Position numbers and translations under genes: made by a program | The notes under the pieces: model-generated | The model's input: only the letters and a program-made list of their open reading frames with translations | Database searches by the model: none | Told to the model about the DNA's origin: nothing | NCBI RefSeq assembly: GCF_022682495.2 | Contig: NC_071396.1 | Span: forward strand, 20,147,735-20,211,734 | DNA length: 64,000 bases | Direction: 5' to 3' | From: Desmodus rotundus | Lineage: Eukaryota; Chordata; Mammalia; Chiroptera; Phyllostomidae | In this document: positions 43,111 through 53,640 of the stretch, piece after piece | How positions within the stretch are numbered: the first letter of the stretch is position 1 | Layout of the letters: each line of letters starts with the position of its first letter

Positions 43111-46100
43111 CCTGGAATGGGACCCTCCTTACCAGCCCTTCTCCTGGTCCCTCGCCAACTGTCAGCAAAGCCAAAGGCTGACGGAGACCTGCCTTTGCCA
43201 CTTCATCGCCCGCTGTCTCCATGACCTTGGCCTGCAGTGTCACATGCCGGCCATTTGCTTCCCCCAAGCGAGCTCTGCATGTGGTTTATCTGCTCCTCTT
43301 CTCACCAGGCCCAACACACGCGCTGTCTCCCGGTTTCCTAATTTAACTGTTTCTCTTGAAGGCCCAGCTCCAGCCCCAGCTCCCCTCAAAGAGACGCCCC
43401 TGGGCTCCCCGGCAGCTGCACCGGCCCTTTGCTGCCTGTGGGGCTGCCCGTGTGTGCGTTTCACTCCCCTCATTCAGCTCTGGAAGCCCCAGGCCATGGT
43501 TCGCCAGCATGTGCCTTGGCCATAGGATCCACTCGGTGAGAGTGTCACTGACGGTCCTCCGGAGCCCAGAGCCCTCCCCTGGCCGACCTGCCTCTGCTTC
43601 CTGACCTCCTGCCACAGGACACAGGGTGGAGAGCCAGCAGGGCCCTGCTGCAGCTTGCCAAGGGACTGGGAGAGGCCTCAGTAGACAGAGGACCCCAACA
43701 TCCTGCAGCCAGCCACCTGGTTGTCCTCAGAGCCACCCACCCTCCTAATCAGACTCCTCCTGGGTGTGCTGAACCTGTAGGCAAACTCGTCTTGTCCATG
43801 GGAGAGCGAAGGAAGAGAAAACCGTGTGTGTTTTTCTTTAGACTGTGAACTTCCGGTGGCTACCTGGGTGTCCAAGGCGGTCAGGGCTTTACACCTTTTC
43901 ATCCAGATCTGTCTTTCTTTGATCAAACACCATCCGAAGCTGCCCAGCCGTAGCTTTGGCTCTCTTAGGAAGAAGTAGAAACTCCTTGCTGCATGGATAA
44001 ATGACTCAACCGCTGTGATGGTTAGCCGTTTTATTTCACATGTTCTTGGGGCTTACTAGTATGGAACCCAGGCTCCCAGGTGACTCAGCCCATCCTGGTT
44101 TGGTCACAGGCACCCTGGCTTGAGCCGACAGCACTGAACCCAGAGCCCCTGGCTCGAGAGCAGGCCGCCTCCGTCCTCGAGAGCACAGCGTGACTCCCGA
44201 ACTCAGCCCACTGGCGCTGTCTGCTCCCTCCTCGGGTGTGATGTCACTCTGGCGCCGCCCCGCCCTGCCGCTGCTACGTGGAGGGCGTGGCTGGGGCAGC
44301 ACAATCAGGCTTGTTCCCAGTGAACTGTGGGAGGTTGGACTGGCCCCACTCAGGGACAGGGGTGGTGGGGGAATGTGGGGATAAGACCCCCTGGCTCCTG
44401 GGTAGGCAGTGGATTCTGAGCGGGCGGCCATCCTGTCCTGTGTGCAGAGCAGGGCGGCTCTGGGCTCTCCGCCAGCTGGGCTTCAGTGTCACACAACTTG
44501 CCCGGGCCCTGTCCTGAGTCACCAGAGAGAGGCTGGGGCCTGTGACTCACTCTAACTCATCTGAGAAGCTGCAGCATTTCCCTCTGGCCCAGATGCCTGT
44601 CTCCCACATGTCTATCGGGACAGCCTCAGGGCCAAGGGACCCGAGACGGTTAACCTGAATTCTTAAACCTGGACAGTGGTGAGGATGAGTCTCATCTGGA
44701 GGGTTCCCCCACAGATGAGGCCTGTCCACCCCGCCCCACCTCCCAATTGGCCTCTCTTACCGCCATCCACCCGATTTTCCCTTCTGGAAATAGCCAAGCT
44801 CTTTGTTACCCCCTCTGACATTCTGCATTTGGGGCTAAGTGACAGGAAATCAAAGGGAACAACAGGACCAGCTACTGAATCGTACCCCTGAGTGGACAGA
44901 GCACCTGTGAGTGTACAAATGGTAAGTGCACACTCGGTTGTGCGGCATTAAAACCAGCAAGGGCAGAATCTGGCCCGCAGGCCGTGGCTCCCGGGGTCTC
45001 CCTCACAGATACCTGAGCTGGGGGCTTTGCTGTCTCTTCCCCACGTTCCCCAGGTGAGGCACTGAGCTCCGGGACCAAGCAGAAATGTTTCCGCTTAGAC
45101 TTAACCTACCTGGTCTGCCTCCGCATCCCAGTAGCCTGTCCCCCTCTGATGAGGAGGCCGGATGAGCACCACGCCCTGCTGTGCCCCAGGCACTGCGGTC
45201 CGGTGCCACCACGATGCAGGTGTTGCCACCATTTGTCAGGTGCCCGCAGTGTGCAGGGCAGAGCGGAGATTAGACGAATGGGCTGGCAGGCAAGACGCCT
45301 GGGGTGTCCCTGTGGGCATTTCCAATTCAGTTTACATTTAAAAGAAAATAAATAAACCCAGAGAGACACTTCGTGTGCTGTCTTTCTCCCCCTTAATCCC
45401 CCCCGCCCATAGTGGAGCAACCCCTTCGAGAGGTTGGTGGGGCTGCCTGGCGGCAAAGCCCATGGTCCCGACTGTGCACTCACCGGTGGGCAGGGCTTCC
45501 CCTGAGACTGTGTCACCTGGACATCATTCATAGCCAAACCTCTCATCACTTCCCCTCGAGGCCTGTGACTGGACCCAGCACCCCGGGCCCCCACGCAGCT
45601 ACACCTGGGCTGCAGGCCTTTGAGTCTTTTGCTCAACAGTCTTGGGAAAACTGCACTTTCCACTAGGAAATGGGAGCTGCGGAAACCTGCCCTCCTGGGG
45701 TTCTGCCCAGGGCCGGGCATCTCACAGGGTTGCCCGGGCCCTCCCAGCCCTGGTCTGACCCCAGGAGGGCTGTCATTGGCTGGCCAGCGGGCCTCGCCCA
45801 GGATCGCTCTTTGGCCGGGCCCCTGTCAAGGAGGCATGGAGCCCGAAGAGCCAGAGGGCTGAGCAACAGCTTCTCAAGGGCAAATTCCTGCTCAGCGCCT
45901 AGCGTCTGGTTTCTCAGCCACGCCGGGGTGGCTTTATTTCTGCTGACTCCTGCTGGGGCTGCACACTGCACACTGGTCCTCTGTTTGGGCCTGGGTGTCT
46001 TTCCCAGGGGAAGGAACTGTGGGCGCAGAGGTAGATCTTTTGTGCAAACACACCCACCTCTGCCTTCTCCCAAGGTACTCAGACCCCCTAGAGACACAGT

Positions 46101-46510
46101 GGAGTTCTGTTAGCCCTTCCCCCAGGCCCAGATGAATGACTTGGCCAGGTGCTACTTCGTATCTTCAAACAGGCAACTGCTTGACATCACAGTAGTTGAA
46201 CGTCAGAGGGACAGGGCCCGGCTTCACGTACGAGGCTGGGACTTAACAGCGGTCAGGTCACAGTGATGGCTTTGTGCCACTTCACACACCATTTCTCAGA
46301 TCTCCCTGTGGGTGTCAGAGGGCTGTGCCCGGTGATTTCTGCCCATAGGGTAGAAATGGATGAAAGGCAGCCTGAATTTCCCGCCCCCGGAGAGCCCACC
46401 TAGTCGCAGCTGCTGCAGAGAGCTGCTGTCCTTCTGTCTCTGTGAGTGAGGATGTGAGAAGCTAAGGAAAGCCCGCTCCACTCCCGGACTTTGCATGAGG
46501 TCCAGAACCT
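43111..46510. other. Unique GC-rich sequence without genes
   Basis: Frames up to 204 codons (45106-45720, minus) and 147/144 codons (45670-46113 plus, 45663-46097 minus) overlap on opposite strands with no domains. No interspersed repeat was recognised in 3.4 kb, which makes this one of the emptiest repeat intervals of the window. Confidence 0.45.
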
Positions 46511-46518
46511 GCCAGGGG

Positions 46519-46546
46519 CAAGCCTGTCAAGCCTGTCAAGCCTGTC
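46519..46546. repeat. CAAGCCTGT tandem repeat (3 units)
   Basis: Nine-base unit repeated three times without mismatch. Confidence 0.85.
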
Positions 46547-46639
46547 CCCGCACAATCACAAACGTCCCCTTCTGCTCTCATTCAGCTGGAAAGTGAATTC
46601 GATAGTCGCCGCATGGACAGGGGACATCATGCCCATTCT

Positions 46640-46760
46640 AGCAGCGTTCTTTCAAGCTGTGCCGAGAGCCTGGGGAGGCTGGTGGAGCTGGGGCCGAGAA
46701 AGGGAAGTGACTTATCCACGCACACACTGTGAGTCAGCTGCAGAACAATTGAAGAGAGAC
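46640..46760 (-). mobile_element. Possible MIR fragment (antisense)
   Basis: 'GAAAGGGAAGTGACTTATCC' then ACACACTGTGAGTCAGCTGC matches the reverse-complement MIR series weakly. Confidence 0.4.
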
Positions 46761-48474
46761 CAGGGGCTCTGACTAACGCACTGCTCACCCCTGTCCCCAC
46801 CCTGGGAAGGGAGGAGAGACAGAACTGGTCATCAGTCAGCAGCACGCCGGTGCCAAGGTGTGAGCAAACCTCTGGGGTGCAGACGAGCAACAGAAAGTGG
46901 CTGGGAGACAGAGGAATCCCTTCCAGGGTGCTGACCGAGGAAACGAGGCTGCTTGCACCACGCACCACGCACGTGAAATGGCTTTGGAGGACCGATTTGG
47001 GCCGGGTACAAAATGGCGTTGCACAGTGCAACTGAGCTGCATGGAGCTCGGTCCCTGTCTGCGGGTGGGTGAATTGCATGCCCGCAGGCAGAAGGGACGC
47101 ACCAAGGATTAATTGCAGGAATGTGGGGCGACTTTGGGGAGGAAGTGGTGAGCTCCCCGCAGCTGGCAGGTGGCCCAGGGCTGTCCTGGCACCAGGCGTG
47201 CAGCAGGACCCCGGGCTACCTCGGCTCGACTGGGCTGTTCCTTAGGCAGGAGAGTGCTGAGCTGGCTTCTGGAAGAGGAAGCCGGACCAGGAGGTGGGGG
47301 CGGGACAAGGCCTGGCTGGAGCCTGGAGGGAGCGAATGAGGGACTGGTGGGGACAGTGGGCAGACTGGCCAGCCTGCAGAGGAACGGCCGGTGTCGGGGG
47401 GACCGATGGAATTGGAAGGAAAGAAACAAAGAATGTCTGCCCAACATCCTCATTTTCTGGTTTTATGGGAAAATGGTGAAACTTTTCCTTGCAAGCGGCG
47501 ATTATAGAGGACGACAGTAAGAGAGAAACCACAGTGGGTTTTTTCAGGACTGAAAAATGTTTTCCCCAAGCTAAACAAAGTTAGATTGAGAAACTCAACA
47601 TGGTGCCTTAGGGACACGGTGGCTCCTTGCTCCCCTGGGCCTCCTTCCCACAGGCGCCGGCCTTGGGCTCTAATGGCAGCCTGGGGACACGTACACGTCC
47701 CAATACCCAAACACTTATGGGTCTCTCTCTGCAAGCAGTTGGTGTCACTCCACTGAGTCCTTTGTGGTGGCACATTTTGTGGCCTCAGCAGCACAGGTGA
47801 GGGGGTGGCCCCCCTCACTCCCCAGTGACCAGCCTCTTCCTCCAGGACACTTGTGACCTCTGAGTGCTCCTCCTGCTGCACCACCCTCAGGCTGGCGGCT
47901 GCTGTGTTACCCACCAGGTGACGCCCCGCCCAGCTTTAGCATCTTTAAGGAAACAGAGGAGTCTCTAATTCCCAGACAGCTTTGCTTCAGAGCTGGGCGG
48001 GAGGGGCTGGTGCGGGGTCCTGGGTGGTCTTGCTGGATGGGCTCTGTACTAATTTGAATCAATGGAGCCATTCATTTCAGAGCTGCCTTTTCCTCCCTTT
48101 TAACAAAAAGGTAGAAGTCTTTCTACCTTATTCAGCAAATGGCTGAGATTTTTAAGTGAATAAAAAAGTCAGGAACAAGGAATCGGACGATGAGACATAT
48201 CCGCGAAGGGAAATATCCTTGTCTTGGCTTGAAAAAAAATCTCTGCAACACCTTGATTCTGCATTGTGGGGCTCATATTTTTATTTACTTGAAATTCTTG
48301 TGTTCGTCCATCTGATTTTCTGTCAACTGCTGGATCCACATTTCACGGGGTCTTGTGGCCACAGACCCTTTGCATTAATGCAGTTGTTCCTGAATGCTCT
48401 CCACAAACACTCTGCAAAATTGGCTTGCAGGGTGGCCGTGCCTAGTGCACTGATCCAGAGAAGGATAGCGTGGT
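46761..48474. other. Unique sequence; possible constrained block 47990-48440
   Basis: GC-rich to about 47930 and then an AT-rich, repeat-free block with ACTAATTTGAATCAATGG and TTTGCATTAATGCAG, plus the hairpin at 48108-48129. The 112-codon frame 48156-48494 runs into the L1 and has no domain. Confidence 0.4.
48108..48129. other. Short perfect inverted repeat
   Basis: AAGGTAGAA, a 4-base spacer GTCT, then TTCTACCTT: nine perfectly paired bases with a minimal loop. No T run typical of a Pol III terminator or other RNA gene signals is attached. Confidence 0.6.
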
Positions 48475-48964
48475 TAAGAACTGCCAAACTATAATCCAAA
48501 GCTACAATAATCAAAACAGCATGGCACTGTCATAAAAACAGACACATAGATCAATGGGGTAGAACAGGGAGCCCAGAAATAAACCCACCGCTACAGGGTC
48601 AATTAGTCTATGACAGAAGAGGCAAGAACACACAGTGGGGTAAAGACAGTTTCTTCAGCAAGTGGTGCTGGGAAAACTGGACAGATATATGCAAAAAGGT
48701 GAAATTGGACCACTTTCTCACACCAAATACAAAAAATAAACTCAACATGAATTAAAGCCTTTAAATGTAAGACCTAAAACTGCACACCTTCGAGAGGAAG
48801 ACAAACGCTGTAAACTCTTTGGCATTTCTCTTAGCAGTGTCTTCTTAGATGGCTCCTCGGGCAGGGGAAACGAGAAAAAATAAACAAATGGGAGTACATC
48901 AGACTGAAAGCTGTTTGCACAGTAAAGGAAGCCATCAACACAGCAAAAAGGCAACCGACTGAAT

Positions 48965-48981
48965 AAGAGAAGATACTTGCA
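48965..48981. repeat. Target-site duplication of nested L1 tail, left
   Basis: AAGAGAAGATACTTGCA, matching 49029-49045 at 16 of 17 positions. Confidence 0.85.
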
Positions 48982-49028
48982 GAAAATGCAGACAATTGTA
49001 ACTGAATAAAAATTAAAAAAAATAAAAA
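48982..49028 (+). mobile_element. 47-bp L1 tail inserted into L1
   Basis: GAAAATGCAGACAATTGTAA then CTGAATAAAAATTAAAAAAAA. Its first part is identical to the reverse complement of the L1 3' end at 30055-30085 in this window, so it is the extreme 3' end of the bat L1 subfamily with its A tail. It lies between direct repeats of the host L1 sequence. Confidence 0.85.
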
Positions 49029-49045
49029 AAGAGAAGATATTTGCA
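49029..49045. repeat. Target-site duplication of nested L1 tail, right
   Basis: AAGAGAAGATATTTGCA; the single difference from the left copy is C to T. Confidence 0.85.
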
Positions 49046-49442
49046 AATAATATATCTGATTAGGGGTTAATATCCATACTATGTAAAGAACTTATACAGC
49101 TTAACACCAAAAAACCCAATTAAAAAGTGGGCAGAGGACCTAGTAGACATTTCTGTAAAGAGGACATACCCACGGCCAATAGACATATGAAAAGATGCTC
49201 AAAATCTTGTCATTGCCGAAACATGGAAGGACCTAGAGGCTATGGTGCTAAGTGAAGTAAGTCAGACGGAGACAAATACCACATGATTTCACTTAATATT
49301 ATATGTGGAATCTCTAAAGAACAAAATAAATAACTAAACTAAACTGAACAGAAATAGACCCATAGATACAGAGAACAACTAATGCTTGCCAAAGGGGGGG
49401 TTAGAGGGATGGAAATAAAAACATTAAATTAAAAAAATTATT

Positions 49443-50090
49443 ACATTTAGCCAGGGCAATGTAAGGTAGAACCACAATGAGATACCACCTCACACCTGTC
49501 AGAATGGCCGTCATCAATAACTCAACAAACAGCACGTGCTGGCGAGGGTGTGGAGAAAAGGGGACCCTCGTGCCCTGTCGGTGGGGTGGGCGCAGCCCCT
49601 GTGGAAAAGAGTACGGCTGTTCTTCAAAAACCTGAGAGCTGCCATATGCTCCAGCAATCACACTTCTGGGTATTTACCCAGATAAAACAACATCACTGAC
49701 CGGAAAAGATACAGGCGCCCCATGTTCACTGCGACAATATTTACAACAGCAGCCCAAATGTCCGTCAATAGCCAAATGGATGAGGAAAAGGTGGTGCATA
49801 TATACAATGGAATATTACTCAGTAATCAAGAAAAAATGAAATCTGGCCATTTGCGACAACATGCATGGACCTAGAGGGTCTTGTGCTAAATGAAATAAGT
49901 CAGAGAAAGACAAATACCGTGTATGTGGAATCTAAAGAACAAAATAAATAACTAAACTAAACCAAACTAACTGAACAGAAAGAGACCCGTAGGTACAGAG
50001 AACAAGCTAATGCTTGTCAAAGGGAGGGGGGGAGGGATGGAAATTAAAAATTAAAGAAATTATTACATGTAACTTACATGGTCCCTGATT
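49443..50090 (+). mobile_element. Second L1 3' part in tandem (sense)
   Basis: Begins in ORF2 at CCACAATGAGATACCACCTC and continues TGTCAGAATGGCCGTCATCA, TTCTGGGTATTTACCCAGAT, AGCCCAAATGTCCGTCAATA, ACAATGGAATATTACTCAGT, ACATGCATGGACCTAGAGGG, to AACAAAATAAATAACTAAAC and a G-rich UTR. Its tail repeats that of the first L1 (49220-49435), including GGGATGGAAAT and AAATTATTACAT, so the homology runs to the end of both copies. Confidence 0.88.
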
Positions 50091-50499
50091 ATTGTTTTTC
50101 CCTCTGTGAGCTAATGACTTCACTTCTAAAAAGGTTCCCCTTCCCTGCTGCAGAAAGTTCTTGAAGGATACATTCTGACCATTAAGGGGAAGATATAATC
50201 AAGAACCGAGGAAAAATACCTAATACTTGTTGAATACCGACCGTGTCAGGGCTTTAAGCCATTTAATTACCCCTGGGGGTCTGGGGATCAGGGGTGTGGA
50301 GTGGGGCGCTCAGCTCAGCCCCCAAGGCGGGGCATGAATCTGTTAGTGGGGAGAAGCGGTGTGACGGGCCTTCTCAATCTTCTCTCCTCTCCCGAAGGTC
50401 AACAGTAGCTTCTACCCTAGTTCTAGGTCATTATCGTGTGCCCAGAGCGGTCAGCATTAGACTATCTGTGGGTGCGGGTCAGGGTAAGTTAGTAAGAGT
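50091..50499. other. Unassigned sequence, possible MIR
   Basis: 50208-50275 resembles antisense MIR ('acttgttgaataccgaccgt', 'gtcagggctttaagccattt'). The rest is not assigned. Confidence 0.35.
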
Positions 50500-50960
50500 T
50501 GCTTGAAATTGGTGAAAACAGGAATTATTCAACACATGGCGTTGGAACTATTGGCTAGCCATTTGGAAAAAGAAATTAAACGTAAGCTAGTTCTGACCTT
50601 ATTCTTCACTCCCAACGAATTCCATGTGGATAAAAACCTCAGAGATGAAACATGAAACCACGAGATCAAACAATCACGGGTGCGTTTCCTGATTATCTCT
50701 GTATGGAGAAGTCCTTTCTAGTGTAGAACCCACAGATTCCAAAGTTTACACCTTAAAAGCATACACACTTTTGCACTACAAAAGTACCTTTGAAACGTGA
50801 CAAACCAGGAAACGTATCTGCAACAGACGTGAAAAACACAGGGCTCACTTCCTTAAATTACAAAGAACTAGTACAAGTCAATAAAGCAAAAGCAGAGTAA
50901 ACCAATAAAAAATTGAGCAAAGAATATCGCTCAATTTTCTATTACGAGAAAAGTAACATG
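50500..50960 (+). mobile_element. Old L1 ORF2 3' part (sense), left of SINE
   Basis: 'AGGAATTATTCAACACATGG', CTAGCCATTTGGAAAAAGAA, CCATGTGGATAAAAACCTCAG, AAGTCCTTTCTAGTGTAG, CGTATCTGCAACAGACGTGA, ACAAAGAACTAGTACAAGTC: sense ORF2 landmarks of an old, heavily decayed L1. It resumes after the VES insertion. Confidence 0.7.
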
Positions 50961-51176
50961 GCCCTGGCGGGGTGGCTCAGTTGATTAGAGAGTCCTCCTG
51001 TCCAGCAAATTGTGGACGGTTCGATCCCCTGGTCAGGGCGCGCACACAAGGCCACTAATCAGTGTTGCTCTCTCAGAACGGTGTTTCTCTCTCCCCCTGC
51101 CTTTCTCTCTCTCTCAAAAAATAAAAATAAAAATAAATCAATAAACATATCTTTGGGTGAGGATTTTAAAAAGAAA
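50961..51176 (+). mobile_element. VES-type bat SINE inserted in L1
   Basis: Head GCCCTGGCGGGGTGGCTCAG, B box GGTTCGATCCCCTGGTCAGG, body GTTGCTCTCTCAGAACGGTG and TTTCTCTCTCCCCCTGCC, tail AATAAATCAATAAACATATC followed by 'TTGGGTGAGGATTTTAAAAA'. The single B-box form. It splits an old sense L1, so it is younger than that L1. Confidence 0.93.
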
Positions 51177-51800
51177 ATGGATACAAATGCGTGCTAAGCA
51201 CTTTTGCTCGAAAGTAAAGACACATCCAAGTGATAACAGGATACCACTTTTCACCTAATTGGCAAAGATTGTAAAGTTTTCTAAAAGTTGGTGCCTGTGC
51301 AAATATGTGGAGAAAGAGGCATGATAATACATATTATTATGGGGACTGCCAGTTGGCGGTCATTGTGCCGCTATTAAGATTCTTCTACGAGCAATTTAGC
51401 AACGTCAATCCTAACTTTAAATGCACATAACGTTTGACCCAGGAATTCCACTGCTTCCTCCAGCCCACAACTATGTTGGCAAAGTCAGGCCGTGGCACAC
51501 AGGACAAGGGTGAGCGGCTCAGCACGGGTCGGAAAAGCAGGCATGCCGGAATCCCCCCAAATGTTCGTCCACTGAGTGGGTTAGAAAACAGACCTCTACG
51601 AAGCATTCTTTTTTTTTAAAAAGGTTAACCTTTGATCAGTAGGTCTTGATAGAGAGGGTCCCTAATTCTTTAGTAAGTAGGGAAAGAAAGCAACGCTCTG
51701 GGCAAGTTATTCAGCAACATGTGAAAAAGGTTTTAAATTATACGTCTCATTAGCAAAACTTTTGAGCACATCCCCAAGATATTTTTAGTCATAAGTCATA
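51177..51800 (+). mobile_element. Old L1 ORF2 3' part (sense), right of SINE
   Basis: 'GATAACAGGATACCACTTTT', CACCTAATTGGCAAAGATTG, GAGCAATTTAGCAACGTCAA, CTTTAAATGCACATAACGTTT, GACCCAGGAATTCCACTGC, GGAATCCCCCCAAATGTTCG, GTTATTCAGCAACATGTG and CCCCAAGATATTTTTAGTC continue the same element. Confidence 0.7.
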
Positions 51801-52715
51801 TCTATCAAATTCTCTATCTATGAAAACAGCGGAAGAGGAGCGAACTCAAACACCGGGGTGTAAGCCCTCACACACTCTGCCCCCAGAAGTGCTTGAGCGG
51901 CCCCGGCAGGTGTGCGCCCTCACTTCACCTTTGAGCGACTACACCCCTGTGGCCATTCAGAACCATATCTGCAGATTCTCTGAGGCTCCTCCCATTGGGC
52001 GGTCAGGTTTCTGCCTCGTCCCCTTCGAACTGGGCAGGCTCCTGTGATGGTTTGGACCAACAGGGTATGTCAGAAACGACGATGGGCGAGTCTGGGTCTG
52101 GTGGACAAAGGTGAAGCTGCTCTGCCTGGTTTCTACCCACTCGTTCCTGAAGCCCTGGGCCCTAGGTGAGCAGTCAGAGGGGCCCGAGATCAGCATGTGG
52201 TGTGGGACCCCAGTAGCTGCGGGGGAAAGATCTCAGGAGGATGCCAGAGCAGCCCCCAGCGGGCCCAACCTCTGACGGTGGTAGCATAAGCAGCCCCGTG
52301 CCAGACTTGCCACTTTCCTGGCCCACAGAAGCCATGGGAAGTGAGGGAATGCTGCTGTGGCCTGAAATCTCTGTGCTTTGGGGTGACTGGTTATGCAGAG
52401 GTAGATAACAGGAACCATCACAATCCCAAATTCTCATATACATGTGTGTGTACCCTGTACACCACATTTATATAAATTCGATCGCACATGCACTTCGCTG
52501 AGTTTGCACAGTTCTGAGGGCTAGAGCGCAGAAGCAGCAGCCAGCAGCGACCACTGTTGGAGGGATCGCGGCTGGAGAGGTGCCCTGAGAGGCAGCGAGG
52601 TCCTCTGTGTGAGAGGTGGAACGTGGTGCTCTGTCGGGGCTTGCGTGATCAACAATGTTTCCCTTTGGTAGCTTTCAAATTTCTTACCTGGCTCAGGAGG
52701 AGACATTTCAGCTTT
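51801..52715. other. Unique sequence without recognised features
   Basis: No exon or named repeat; frames up to 97 codons only. Confidence 0.4.
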
Positions 52716-52719
52716 TGCA

Positions 52720-52860
52720 CGGTCTGGGCACTTGACAACCCTGCCCAGTTCCTACTCTGGCTGAACGACAGTGCTGGGCTTAACACCACCATTCTCTGGC
52801 TTCTCTGGACCCCAGTGTCCTCTTCTGTGTAGCTCAAATAATACTGGCACCTGCCTGTCT
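52720..52860 (+). mobile_element. MIR fragment (sense)
   Basis: 'ACCCCAGTGTCCTCTTCTGT' then AATAATACTGGCACCTGCCT corresponds to the MIR 3' core; the 5' part is degraded. Confidence 0.55.
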
Positions 52861-52869
52861 TACTTCCCT

Positions 52870-53236
52870 CTTGATGCAGAACTATTTATTTCCTAAACTT
52901 AGCAGCTTAGAACAATAATCATTCATTATCTTATAATTTCTGTGGGGTTATGAAGCCTGGCATGACTTAGCTGGGAGCTCGTGGCTCAAAGTATCTCGAT
53001 AGGTGGACAGTAAATTGTCCTCTGGGGCTGCGTTCCCACCTGAAGGCTTGACTGGGGGAGACTCCTCTTCCAAGTCCATGTGCGTGGTGGTTGGCAGGAT
53101 GCCATTTCTTGCAGGGATGGGACAGAGGGTCTCAGCTCCTCACTAGCAATTGGCTGAAGACATCCCTTGGTTCTTTGCCACATGGGCCCCTCTACAGGGA
53201 AGCTCACAGCATGCAGCCCGAGTGTGCAAGATGGAA
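52870..53236. mobile_element. Old LTR-like repeat (MaLR type?), left of SINE
   Basis: 'TAGCAGCTTAGAACAATAAT', CATTCATTATCTTATAATTT, 'GCATGACTTAGCTGGGAGCT' and CTTGACTGGGGGAGACTCCT recall an antisense MaLR-type LTR or related old repeat. It resumes at 53465 after the SINE. Family and strand are not certain. Confidence 0.4.
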
Positions 53237-53249
53237 GCCACAGTCTTTT
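53237..53249. repeat. Target-site duplication of VES SINE, left
   Basis: GCCACAGTCTTTT, identical to 53452-53464. The first one or two bases are ambiguous because the SINE end also supplies GG/GC. Confidence 0.88.
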
Positions 53250-53451
53250 AAATATTTTATTTATTTATTTTTAGACAGAGGGGAAAGGAGGGAGAAAGAG
53301 AGAGAGAGAAACGTCAGTGTGTAGTTGCGTCTCGTGTGCTCCCTACTGGGGACCTGGCCCACAACCCAAACATGTGCCCTAACTGGGTATCGAACTGGCG
53401 ACCCTTTGATTTGCAGGCTGGCGCTCAATCCACTGAACCACACCAGCCAGG
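53250..53451 (-). mobile_element. VES-type bat SINE (antisense) with target duplication
   Basis: Reverse orientation: T-rich tail complement at the left, then GAGAAAGAGAGAGAGAGAAA, ACCTGGCCCACAACCCAAAC, GGTATCGAACTGGCGACCCT (B-box complement), AATCCACTGAACCACACCAG and CCAGGG head end. Perfect 13-bp flanking repeats. Body close to consensus, so probably the youngest SINE here. Confidence 0.95.
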
Positions 53452-53464
53452 GCCACAGTCTTTT
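53452..53464. repeat. Target-site duplication of VES SINE, right
   Basis: GCCACAGTCTTTT, identical to the left copy. Confidence 0.88.
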
Positions 53465-53640
53465 TATTACCTATTTATTAGTATTGTGAGTGACATCCCA
53501 TTCCTTCCACCACACTCTGTTAGGAGTGAGTATATGAGTCGAGCCCACATGCAAGGGGAGGAGACAATACGAGGGCATGAACGCCAGGAGGTGGGGTTGT
53601 CGGGACCACCTTAGCCACGGCAGCTGTGGGGCGGTGGGAG
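53465..53640. mobile_element. Old LTR-like repeat, right of SINE
   Basis: 'TTGTGAGTGACATCCCATTC' and GGGAGGAGACAATACGAGGG-like sequence with ACCACCTTAGCCACGGCAG. It continues the interrupted element; the identification is tentative. Confidence 0.35.

Larger units (their letters stand above)
48475..49435 (+). mobile_element. L1 ORF2 3' part (sense), internally deleted
   Basis: Sense L1: AAACTATAATCCAAAGCTAC, ACACATAGATCAATGGGGTA, AGTGGTGCTGGGAAAACTGG, AAGGCAACCGACTGAATAAG, GGTTAATATCCATACTATGT, CCAATTAAAAAGTGGGCAGA, CATATGAAAAGATGCTCAAA. Then it jumps at about 49208 straight to AACATGGAAGGACCTAGAGG and the 3' UTR, so roughly the section present at 49450-49860 is missing. ORF2 is broken by stops and shifts. 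A small L1 tail is nested at 48982-49028. Confidence 0.88.

Noticed and set aside
42938..43525. 195-codon plus frame
   Set aside because: Starts in the 3' end of an L2 element and has no recognisable protein similarity.
45106..45720. 204-codon minus frame
   Set aside because: No domain or splice context; opposite-strand frames of similar length overlap.
48475..50090. L1 ORF2 as a functional gene
   Set aside because: Only the C-terminal end is present, with deletions, stops and a nested insertion.
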